Shown here piece after piece: positions 1-5,627 of a stretch of 8,085 bases of DNA. Numbering within the stretch: the first letter of the stretch is position 1; each line of letters starts with the position of its first letter. The translations under genes and the position numbers were made by a program. The stretch lies in NCBI GenBank assembly GCA_021775795.1, contig JAJFHB010000466.1, positions 1-8,085 on the forward strand. Reading direction: 5' to 3'. The notes beneath the pieces were generated by a model. That model was given only the letters and a program-made list of their open reading frames with translations, ran no database searches and was not told where the DNA came from. Source of the stretch: Hyphomicrobiales bacterium. Its GTDB lineage: Bacteria; Pseudomonadota; Alphaproteobacteria; Rhizobiales; JAJFHB01.

Positions 1-804
1 CTCAAACTGGCTCTCTCGCCACCTGATCGCAGCAGACAAGCCTTCGGATTTGCGGATTTCAGAGAAAGTCTTCAACTGTTCCGTTTCCGTTGAGTCGAGC
101 ATTGCACCCTGTTCGACCCCATAGGCGATTGCCTGCCGCACTCCTGCAATTTCCGCCCCCATATTGATCGAGGCTTTTGTCGTGCGAAGCCCCTCAAGCG
201 ATATGGCCGCCATCCGGCGAGCCAGACGGAATGTCTCTTCTTCCAGTTTATCGTCCGGCACAATGCGGTTGATCATGCCAAAGTTGAGGGCCTCCTCCGC
301 ATCAATCATATCGCCGGTGTACAACAGCTCACGGGCTTTCTTGAGACCGACAATCCAGGGCATGATCACAGCGGGAGGCGAGGTGGAGAACCGGATCTCC
401 GGTTCACCGAACTTTGATGTTTCACTGGCAATCGTCACACAGCACATCATCGCAAGCTCGCAACTGCCAGCGAGGCAGTATCCACGTGTCATGGCAATGA
501 CCGGCTTGCTGCAATCCCAAGGCGCAAACTCGAAATCCACGCAGTCCAGAAGCATCCGGCGCTGCCCGAAAATATCGCGGCCATAATGCTCACCCCAGGC
601 AAAGCGGAGGTCGTAGCCTGCTCCGAAGTGATCGCCTTCGCCAGACAACACGATGACAGAAACACTGTCGTTCGCATCAAGGTCGCGAAACAGATCTTTC
701 ATTTCGCGCATCATATCGGGGTGAATGGAATTTACGGCTTTAGGGCGGTTGATTTTGATATGAGCAATCTTTTCTTTTATCTCCAACAGCAGTTCATCAG
801 GCAT
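1..804 (-). CDS. Enoyl-CoA hydratase/isomerase (crotonase) family protein, 3' end cut by window edge
   Basis: The frame is open for 268 codons from ATG 802-804 to base 1 without a stop, and an in-frame TAG lies just upstream. I read the crotonase fold: N-terminal IKINRPKAVNSI, oxyanion-hole segment FGAGYDL (residues 60-66), then GYCLAGSCELAMMCC and FGEPEIRF. The two acid residues of true hydratases (Glu144 and Glu164 in rat mitochondrial enoyl-CoA hydratase) correspond to E116 and E136, with the same 20-residue spacing, so hydration of a 2-enoyl-CoA is plausible. The usual Asp after the ELAMMC motif is Cys here. The end (EGLSAAIRWRESQFE) resembles the family C-terminus, so little is missing. 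A GAGGAA ribosome site lies inside the last codons of the upstream acyl-CoA synthetase gene, whose stop is 3 bases away, implying translational coupling. Substrate unknown. Family assignment is firm, specific reaction is inference. Confidence 0.93.
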   Translation of the reverse strand, partial: MPDELLLEIKEKIAHIKINRPKAVNSIHPDMMREMKDLFRDLDANDSVSVIVLSGEGDHFGAGYDLRFAWGEHYGRDIFGQRRMLLDCVDFEFAPWDCSKPVIAMTRGYCLAGSCELAMMCCVTIASETSKFGEPEIRFSTSPPAVIMPWIVGLKKARELLYTGDMIDAEEALNFGMINRIVPDDKLEEETFRLARRMAAISLEGLRTTKASINMGAEIAGVRQAIAYGVEQGAMLDSTETEQLKTFSEIRKSEGLSAAIRWRESQFE

Positions 805-807
805 TTT

Positions 808-2925
808 CTATTCCTCGCTAGAAATATTTTCATTGCTACTTTTCGGCACAATGAATGCATCCACGGCGACCACACCTTCAGCGGTGACAATCAAGGGGTT
901 TACATCGACCGCGGATAGGGCCGGGCCAAGTGAGGCGATCAGCACGGAGAAGCTTGCGAATGCCTGGGACAAAGCGCCGACGTTGCAGGCAGCGTTGCCG
1001 CGGTGCCCGTCCAGCATCGGTCTGATAGCAAGTTGATCAATCAAACCACGCGCCATGCCTTCATCCAGCGGCGGCACCGCAAATCGCGTATCCCGTAACA
1101 CCTCGACGAGTATGCCGCCTGCGCCAACCATTGCGATCGGGCCGAACAATGGATCCGGTGTAAATCCGAACGACATTTCCACACCTGACGACGCCATTTC
1201 AGAAACAAGCACCTGCGGTCCAAACCGCGACGCCAGATCATCATATGCTTTTGCAACGGCCCGGTGATCGGCCAGCCAAAGGCACACCCCGCCGACGTCG
1301 GATTTGTGGAAGATGCCCGGCATCGCCGTTTTCATGACGACGGGGAGACCCAGTTCGCTGGCGGCTTCAATGGCACCGTCCCTGGTGTTCACCATGTGAT
1401 GTTTGACGACAGGAACACCAAAATCCGCCAGCAGAGAAAAACTCTCCGCATCACTAAACGGAACACCGGTTGCGCAACGCTCGCGCCATAATTCCACGAT
1501 GCTTGCATCTGGTGGCCTTGGGGGAACTATTGGTGCCCGATCCTGGAATGAACGGTACTCCAAGAGTGCCCGTGCAGCCACCATCGATGCCCGCATTCCT
1601 TCCATGACCGGAATGCCTGCTTGCGCAAGACGAAGTGCCAGTTCGGTGTTCTTTCCCTTGGCAAAGCATGTCGCGAAGGCTAACGGTTTATCCGTCGATT
1701 CCGCGACCTGAACAGCAGAATTCGCGTAGCCCTCATGGTAGCTCAGGCCATCACGAAGATCCGTCACCCAGATGCCCACTGCAGCATTTGGGTCCGCCAT
1801 AAGAGCCGCCATACTGTCACGGAATGTGCCCTCAAACCCATGCCCGGTTCCCCACGCATCCAAAGGGTTTTCGGCGATAAGGCCATATTCCAGACTTGCC
1901 TCAAGGGCTGTGCAGGTAACGTCGGAAATTTCTGCAAAAGACACATCGCATTCTGAGGCAACATCAGCCAGTAACTCTCGTTCACCACCAGAATCCGCAA
2001 TTGCCACCACACTCCCTGCTGCCGCACGGCGCCCGGTAGAGAGCAATTGCAAAGCAGCAAAGAGTTCATCGGGATCATCCACACTCAGGGCACCGTATCG
2101 CTGGAACACGGCTTTGAACACTGCATCGTCCCCGGCAAGAGCCCCTGAATGGCTTATGGCGAACTTCTTTCCTTTTTCACTCCTGGCCACCTTTGCGATA
2201 ACGACCGGAATATCTGCTTCAGCCGCCCTGTTCAGGACCGATATGAACTTCTCTGGCTTTCGGATGGTCTCAATGTACAGGCCGATCGCACGGGTTCCTT
2301 GCAAATCAAGGGCAAAGTCCATGTAGTCTGATGCATCTGTGGTGATTTCCTGGCCCGACGACACCGTAAGATTGAACTTCAACCGCCCATCATTGGCCGA
2401 TACGGCCGCCGAGATGGATCCCGACTGGGATATGAAGGTCACCGGTCCGGGGGCTTCAGCGGCACCGCCACCCATTTGGCAGCGAACCCTGTCTACCCGG
2501 TTGTAGAAACCAGAGCCGTTTCCACCACAAACGTGAACACCTGCTTCCAACGCCATGCCGCGCAAGCGTTCCAGGAGCGGGACAGGATTGCCATCATCCA
2601 GAAGGCAACTGCCGAACATTGTGGCTGCCTTGACACCCGCATCGATGGCGTTTTCGAAGGCGGCTTCGATCCTTGGATTTGCGACCATCAACACCGCGTG
2701 ATCGGGAAGAGATGGCAGTGATGGAATGTCCGGGTAACACAAACGGTCTTCGATTTTTTCGTACTTTGGATTTACCAGGAATACGTCGCCCGTGAAACCG
2801 GCCCTGAAGCAGGCGTTGATCATCCCGTTACCGTAGGATCCAGGCCGTGGCGATGCGCCAACCAAAGCGATTGATTTGGGACGGAGCAAAGGATCCAACT
2901 GATGTGCCACTCGAAGCTCACCCAA
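808..2925 (-). CDS. ADP/NDP-forming acyl-CoA synthetase (acetate--CoA ligase family, fused alpha-beta)
   Basis: A protein of 705 residues from TTG at 2925, or 700 from GTG at 2910. Domain order is a Rossmann CoA-binding domain (about 12-135, IALVGASPRPGS), succinyl-CoA-ligase-like domains (about 160-460), and an ATP-grasp domain (about 475-695). H259 in ISHSGALAG matches the phosphorylated histidine of this family, and H540 in HKSDVGGV matches the conserved ATP-grasp histidine. GAGGILVEVLRDTRFAVPPL (601-620) is a typical ATP-grasp_5 signature. The enzyme would make an acyl-CoA from a carboxylic acid, CoA and ATP via acyl phosphate and phosphohistidine, releasing ADP, in the cytoplasm. It heads an operon with the enoyl-CoA hydratase. 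Two starts are possible: TTG directly follows an in-frame TAA and has no good ribosome site, while the GTG five codons on has GGGTGAG six bases upstream and is my preference. Acid substrate cannot be told; aromatic (as for Sphingobium FerA) or aliphatic acids are possible. Confidence 0.93.
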   Translation of the reverse strand: MGELRVAHQLDPLLRPKSIALVGASPRPGSYGNGMINACFRAGFTGDVFLVNPKYEKIEDRLCYPDIPSLPSLPDHAVLMVANPRIEAAFENAIDAGVKAATMFGSCLLDDGNPVPLLERLRGMALEAGVHVCGGNGSGFYNRVDRVRCQMGGGAAEAPGPVTFISQSGSISAAVSANDGRLKFNLTVSSGQEITTDASDYMDFALDLQGTRAIGLYIETIRKPEKFISVLNRAAEADIPVVIAKVARSEKGKKFAISHSGALAGDDAVFKAVFQRYGALSVDDPDELFAALQLLSTGRRAAAGSVVAIADSGGERELLADVASECDVSFAEISDVTCTALEASLEYGLIAENPLDAWGTGHGFEGTFRDSMAALMADPNAAVGIWVTDLRDGLSYHEGYANSAVQVAESTDKPLAFATCFAKGKNTELALRLAQAGIPVMEGMRASMVAARALLEYRSFQDRAPIVPPRPPDASIVELWRERCATGVPFSDAESFSLLADFGVPVVKHHMVNTRDGAIEAASELGLPVVMKTAMPGIFHKSDVGGVCLWLADHRAVAKAYDDLASRFGPQVLVSEMASSGVEMSFGFTPDPLFGPIAMVGAGGILVEVLRDTRFAVPPLDEGMARGLIDQLAIRPMLDGHRGNAACNVGALSQAFASFSVLIASLGPALSAVDVNPLIVTAEGVVAVDAFIVPKSSNENISSEE
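2917..2923 (-). promoter_or_regulatory. Candidate ribosome binding site deciding the acyl-CoA synthetase start
   Basis: On the minus strand GGGTGAG lies six bases before GTG 2908-2910 and contains GGTGA, a match to the anti-Shine-Dalgarno complement. The TTG at 2923-2925 has no purine-rich site before it and directly follows a TAA stop. This favours the GTG start, which removes five residues (MGELR) that add nothing to the CoA-binding domain. Confidence 0.45.
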
Positions 2926-2980
2926 TTACGCAGGACACAGAAAAGGTGTGTCACCCGCAGGCCGGGACAATGTTGCGCAG

Positions 2981-3008
2981 TTTATAAGGACATGGAGAGT
3001 GCTGTCAG
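2981..3008 (-). promoter_or_regulatory. Probable sigma70-type promoter of the acyl-CoA synthetase/hydratase operon
   Basis: On the minus strand CTGACA (3008-3003) and TATAAA (2986-2981) match the -35 and -10 consensus at five of six bases each, with a 16-base spacer. Transcription would start near 2974, giving a leader of roughly 50-65 bases. An 8-base arm of an inverted repeat (GTGCTGTC at 2999-3006) overlaps the -35 box, with its partner GACAGCAC at 3060-3067. Confidence 0.5.
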
Positions 3009-3016
3009 ACAAAAGT

Positions 3017-3204
3017 TCACAACGATTTCCACCTCTGGTCGTCGTCGGTCAGTGGCTCAGACAGCACAACCACGCCAGACTGCATCAAGCCTGATGATGA
3101 GCCCATAGCAAGAGAGCTGCGCAAGTGCGCTTACGGTATGAATGTCCGAAGTTGCAAGTGGTCGCGGTGAATTCGATCCGGACGGCCTTTTCCTCAACGA
3201 CCAT
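3017..3204 (-). pseudogene. Possible decayed C-terminal remnant of a class II glutamine amidotransferase-like gene
   Basis: Two short minus-strand frames follow one another in order. The first (3204 to 3085, 39 codons) contains [18 protein letters not shown]. The second (3130 to 3017) contains GVVVLSEPLTDDDQRWKSL and then TGA. The second resembles the last strands of YafJ-type class II amidotransferases, which typically carry a V/I-rich strand, SEPLT or a variant, a short acidic turn and W, then a proline-rich end. The first could match the preceding Arg-Tyr-aromatic-Gly strand. The pieces lie in different frames, overlap, and lack the catalytic N-terminal Cys domain, so no working enzyme is encoded. 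This is a pattern resemblance only; an accidental frame is possible. The rest of the 2926-3265 gap holds the operon promoter and no other gene that I can see. Confidence 0.3.
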
Positions 3205-3265
3205 CACCACCCATTGTTTGGATCAGCGGGCACGCGTCTATAGCTGAAAAAAACGTGTCGGCAGT

Positions 3266-3355
3266 TGGCGGAGGGAGTGGGATTCGAACCCACGAGACGG
3301 TTACCCGCCTACACGCTTTCCAAGCGTGCGCCTTCGACCACTCGGCCACCCCTCC
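3266..3355 (-). tRNA. tRNA-Ser (anticodon GGA)
   Basis: A full 90-base class II tRNA. The acceptor stem GGAGGGG pairs with TCCCTCC (one G-T pair), followed by discriminator G and an encoded CCA (3268-3266). The anticodon stem CACGC/GCGTG closes loop TTGGAAA with anticodon GGA at 3319-3321, reading UCC and UCU serine codons. The long variable arm GGCGGG-TAA-CCCGCC identifies a serine tRNA, and the T arm is GTGGG-TTCGAAT-CCCAC. A run of seven T on the minus strand at 3253-3247 follows 12 bases after the CCA and may help end transcription, though I see no clear hairpin before it. Confidence 0.97.
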
Positions 3356-3399
3356 TGCAGGTTTGCCCGGACGCAATTGTCTCTGGCAAATCGCGCTGC

Positions 3400-3427
3400 A
3401 CTATACTCACTCCGCGTTCACAGGCAA
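3400..3427 (-). promoter_or_regulatory. Probable promoter of tRNA-Ser
   Basis: On the minus strand TTGCCT (3427-3422) and TATAGT (3405-3400) are separated by 16 bases and match the consensus at four and five of six positions. The start point would be near 3393, leaving a leader of about 38 bases before the tRNA 5' end. This spacing is reasonable for a tRNA precursor. Confidence 0.45.
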
Positions 3428-3539
3428 GCGCTGCGCGCGCCGCGCCGGAGACATTTTGTCATCCCGGCGTTCACGCTTGCGCCTTCGGTCCCCAGACGCT
3501 ATTGGCAGCGCAGGGCAATTAGCACGTAAGAGGTCTTCC

Positions 3540-3863
3540 GTGACACTGATCTGGCGCATACTGGCTGTGGTTTTCTGGATCCTGACCCTGATCACACTTG
3601 GCAAGGATCTTCTGGCGCTGCAGCGCGAAGGTACGTTCGAACCAACGGCGCTTGGAACCTGGTGGTTCGAGGTTCATCGCACCAGTCTCGAATCGGCGCA
3701 GGTCATCGTCGAGCGCTATTTGTCATTCATACCCAACCTCTGGGATCCGATCATCGTCACGATGTTATTGTGGCCTGCGTGGGCGGTGCTTGGCGTTTTG
3801 GCTATTCTCTTCACAGTCTGGTCCTGGCGGCGCGGACGGCGGCGCATCTTCGGACCCCGCTAG
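3540..3863 (+). CDS. Small two-helix inner-membrane protein, function unknown
   Basis: I place the start at GTG 3540 because AAGAGG (3528-3533) lies six bases before it and the first hydrophobic helix begins at once. The longer open frame to the left runs antisense through the tRNA gene and is not real. The product has 107 residues. Helix 1 covers about residues 3-20 ([18 protein letters not shown]), a loop of about 50 residues includes [15 protein letters not shown] and [11 protein letters not shown], and helix 2 covers about 71-94 ([16 protein letters not shown]). The Arg-rich tail RRGRRR should be cytoplasmic by the positive-inside rule, which puts the loop in the periplasm. I do not recognise a named family. 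It stands alone between tRNA-Ser and msrA, and gene order gives no clear role. Confidence 0.75.
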   Translation: MTLIWRILAVVFWILTLITLGKDLLALQREGTFEPTALGTWWFEVHRTSLESAQVIVERYLSFIPNLWDPIIVTMLLWPAWAVLGVLAILFTVWSWRRGRRRIFGPR

Positions 3864-3868
3864 CGCAC

Positions 3869-3900
3869 TTGCATAGGGCATCGTCTCTCCCCACTATATA
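3869..3900 (+). promoter_or_regulatory. Weak candidate promoter for msrA
   Basis: TATATA at 3895-3900 is a fair -10 box. The best -35 candidate is TTGCAT at 3869-3874, but the 20-base spacer is longer than ideal. Transcription from here would place the heptamer repeat (3911-3931) in the msrA leader. Confidence 0.3.
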
Positions 3901-3910
3901 GGGCTGCAAC

Positions 3911-3931
3911 ACTCAAGACTCAAGACTCAGG
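3911..3931 (+). repeat. Three-unit heptamer tandem repeat before msrA
   Basis: ACTCAAG occurs twice in a row (3911-3917, 3918-3924) and is followed by a one-base variant ACTCAGG (3925-3931). The array ends just before the AAGGA ribosome site (3934-3938) of msrA, so a change in unit number would alter the leader without touching the coding frame. Confidence 0.85.
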
Positions 3932-3944
3932 ACAAGGAAAACAG

Positions 3945-4604
3945 ATGTTCGGATTCTCACGCAAGGCAGCGGAAATGCCTGATCCAGCCAACGCACCCGC
4001 CGGGCGCTCCCAGGCCATACCCACATCTGAGACCCATTCGGTATTGCGCACGGCCATCCAGGGCCCTTATCCGGATGGATTTGAGAGCGCAATGTTTGGC
4101 ATGGGGTGCTTCTGGGGAGTTGAACGGATTTTCTGGAAGGTGCCAGGTGTGCACGTCACAGCGGTTGGCTATGCAGCCGGCTATACACCCAATCCCACTT
4201 ATCAGGAGGTCTGTTCCGGCCTCACGGGCCACAATGAAGTGGTGCTTGTGGTGTTTGACCCTGCAAAGGTTTCCTACGAAACCCTGCTCAAGGCCTTCTG
4301 GGAAGGGCATGACCCGACCCAGGGTCTGCGCCAGGGCAATGACGTCGGCTCGCAGTATCGCTCCGGCATTTATGCCTATTCACAGGCCCAACGCGAAGCA
4401 GCGGAGGCCTCAAAGGCAGCATTCTCCAGCGCCCTCAAGGCACGTGGGTTCGATGCCATCACGACAGAGATCATCGACGCGCCGGAATTTTACTTTGCCG
4501 AGGATTACCATCAGCAGTATCTGCAGAAAAACCCGTCGGGCTATTGCGGCCTGGGCGGAACAGGTGTTGCCTGCCAGATCGGCACCGGCGTCGCCGCAGA
4601 ATAG
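3945..4604 (+). CDS. msrA: Peptide-methionine (S)-S-oxide reductase MsrA
   Basis: The 219-residue product reduces the S epimer of methionine sulfoxide, free or in proteins, using thioredoxin; it repairs oxidised proteins in the cytoplasm. The catalytic Cys is C55 in [10 protein letters not shown]. Other family marks are [20 protein letters not shown] (73-92), the conserved Glu E98 in [20 protein letters not shown] (131-143), [12 protein letters not shown] (182-193), and recycling cysteines C201 and C210 in [12 protein letters not shown]. No MsrB domain is fused. About 50 residues precede the catalytic site, similar to other alphaproteobacterial forms, and no signal peptide is seen. The ATG has AAGGA six bases upstream. 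The gene ends 3 bases from the stop codon of the convergent isomerase gene. Confidence 0.97.
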   Translation: MFGFSRKAAEMPDPANAPAGRSQAIPTSETHSVLRTAIQGPYPDGFESAMFGMGCFWGVERIFWKVPGVHVTAVGYAAGYTPNPTYQEVCSGLTGHNEVVLVVFDPAKVSYETLLKAFWEGHDPTQGLRQGNDVGSQYRSGIYAYSQAQREAAEASKAAFSSALKARGFDAITTEIIDAPEFYFAEDYHQQYLQKNPSGYCGLGGTGVACQIGTGVAAE

Positions 4605-4607
4605 CGG

Positions 4608-5225
4608 TTACTTCTGCGCCAACAGATGATGGCGCAGAAGCACAAGCCGGTCGTTGCCCCAGAACATGGTGTCGCCCACGAAAAACGTGGGCACACCGAA
4701 GGCGCCTCGATCGAAGGCTTCGCGGGTTGTTGCTGTAAGTTGCGCTGCGGTTTCAGCCTCGGCCATGACGCGGCCAAGCTCAACGCCGTCACCGCCCACC
4801 TCATTGGCAAGAGAGCATAAGAACGCCTGCGTAAAATCATGGCCTTCCCTGCCGCTGAATACGGCGGCCATGGCGCAGGCGGAATAGGCTGCCCCCAGTC
4901 CCAAACGAACAGCCGCAGTGCAGGCCCGCGCGATTGTTCGGAGCAGTTCCCGGTCAAACTTGAGGGCCTCAACGGATTCAACATATGGAACGCCATAGTA
5001 CTCAGCCCAGGCTTCTGCATCCCGGCGCCTGAACTCCCACTCATACTGTCCTGATGACGGTGTCCCCGCAAAAGGCGATGGGCCGCGCAGGGTCATGAGA
5101 TCACCGCTGTAGAGCGGACGCCAGTTCACACTGCAACCGGTGTCGGCTTCAAGCTTGGCAATCTGGGTTGAGGCGAGATACGAATAGCGGCTGGCAATGC
5201 CGGCGAAAAATTCAACCTGTGTCAT
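4608..5225 (-). CDS. 2-hydroxychromene-2-carboxylate isomerase/DsbA-like thioredoxin-fold protein
   Basis: The product has 205 residues from ATG 5223-5225. The N-terminus MTQVEFFAGIASRYSYLAS matches the first strand of the HCCA isomerase/kappa-GST family, where S12 aligns with the glutathione-contacting Ser of NahD-type enzymes; the usual Pro after this Ser is Arg. The end GAFGVPTFFVGDTMFWGNDR carries the cis-Pro loop (P179) and the FWGNDRL signature. There is no CXXC, so it is not a disulfide oxidase. The family uses glutathione for isomerisation, classically in naphthalene breakdown, but many members have no known substrate and no other naphthalene genes are here. The frame stays open another 47 codons upstream, but that part overlaps the DUF2237 gene and is unlike the family. 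The start lies 2 bases after the DUF2237 stop with no ribosome site, suggesting translational coupling. Confidence 0.88.
   Translation of the reverse strand: MTQVEFFAGIASRYSYLASTQIAKLEADTGCSVNWRPLYSGDLMTLRGPSPFAGTPSSGQYEWEFRRRDAEAWAEYYGVPYVESVEALKFDRELLRTIARACTAAVRLGLGAAYSACAMAAVFSGREGHDFTQAFLCSLANEVGGDGVELGRVMAEAETAAQLTATTREAFDRGAFGVPTFFVGDTMFWGNDRLVLLRHHLLAQK
4611..4640. terminator. Stem-loop at the convergent msrA/isomerase junction, possible bidirectional terminator
   Basis: CTTCTGCGCCA (4611-4621) and TGGCGCAGAAG (4630-4640) form a perfect 11-bp inverted repeat around an 8-base loop. It begins 7 bases after the msrA stop and lies within the last codons of the isomerase gene. No T tract follows on either strand, so it is not a standard intrinsic terminator; it could stabilise the msrA mRNA 3' end or assist termination. 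A competing 7-bp stem can form between CGCAGAA (4595-4601) and TTCTGCG (4612-4618). Confidence 0.5.
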
Positions 5226-5227
5226 GT

Positions 5228-5608
5228 TCAGGAGAGATCCAGGGCAACGGTTTTGAGGTCCTCCATGCGGCAAACCTGAAGCGCTGCCTCGTGGGTTGCC
5301 GTCAACACAACCCTTGGGGCAGCGCCAGCCTCGAAAGCCTCCTGCCAGCGGGCCGCACAAAGGCACCAGCGATCGCCCGGCTGCAGGCCCTCAAATCCGA
5401 ACTCCGGCCTCGGCGTCGACAGGTCGTTTCCGCTGGCCTTTGAAAAACTCAGGAACTCCGCCGTCATCTGCACGCAGACACAGTGCAGGCCGTGATCCTC
5501 CGGTCCCGTCTCGCAACAGCCGGTGCGGTAAAATCCCGTCACCGGATCATCCGAGCATGTGGCAATTTCCTCACCAAAGACATTCTTCTGCAAGCGGGTG
5601 ACGTTCAT
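5228..5608 (-). CDS. DUF2237 family protein
   Basis: The product has 126 residues from ATG 5606-5608, with AAGGA about nine bases upstream. I recognise the DUF2237 pattern: NVFGEEIATCSDDPVTGFYR, then GCCETGPEDHGLHCVCVQMT, then FSKASGNDLSTPRPEFGF and GDRWCLCAARWQEAFEAG, ending THEAALQVCRMEDLK. Conserved cysteines include C18, C31, C32, C43, C45, C82 and C84, which might bind a metal or take part in redox chemistry; this is inference, and the family has no established function to my knowledge. A 27-codon upstream extension runs into the decarboxylase gene and is unlikely. It is the middle gene of a three-gene operon, 19 bases after the decarboxylase stop and 2 bases before the isomerase start. 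Confidence 0.9.
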   Translation of the reverse strand: MNVTRLQKNVFGEEIATCSDDPVTGFYRTGCCETGPEDHGLHCVCVQMTAEFLSFSKASGNDLSTPRPEFGFEGLQPGDRWCLCAARWQEAFEAGAAPRVVLTATHEAALQVCRMEDLKTVALDLS

Positions 5609-5627
5609 CCGGCCTGTTCCTTTTTGG

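Noticed and set aside
164..586. Plus-strand 140-codon frame
   Set aside because: It is the antisense shadow of the crotonase gene, with low-complexity Ser/Arg-rich content and no family motifs.
1..804. Crotonase as a feruloyl-CoA hydratase-lyase
   Set aside because: The first catalytic position is Glu (E116), as in enoyl-CoA hydratases, whereas the known Pseudomonas lyase has Ser there.
2902..3108. Plus-strand 68-codon frame in the gap
   Set aside because: No recognisable motif, no convincing ribosome site, and it overlaps the start and promoter of the acyl-CoA synthetase gene.
3117..3133. Small hairpin GCGC-AAGT-GCGC in the gap
   Set aside because: Only a 4-bp stem, no T tract, and no gene end to serve; likely chance.
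3266..3355. tRNA-Ser as an integration (att) site for a mobile element
   Set aside because: No second copy of the tRNA 3' end and no integrase gene is visible in the window.
3255..3539. N-terminal 95 codons of a 202-residue plus-strand frame leading into the membrane protein
   Set aside because: It runs antisense through the whole tRNA-Ser gene, has no matching ribosome site, and shows no protein-like composition before GTG 3540.
4541..5071. Minus-strand 176-codon frame
   Set aside because: It is a shadow frame within the isomerase-like gene and the end of msrA; no motifs and Pro/Arg/Ser-rich composition.
5226..5366. A 47-residue N-terminal extension of the isomerase-like protein
   Set aside because: It overlaps the DUF2237 coding end in another frame; the family begins at MTQVEFF.
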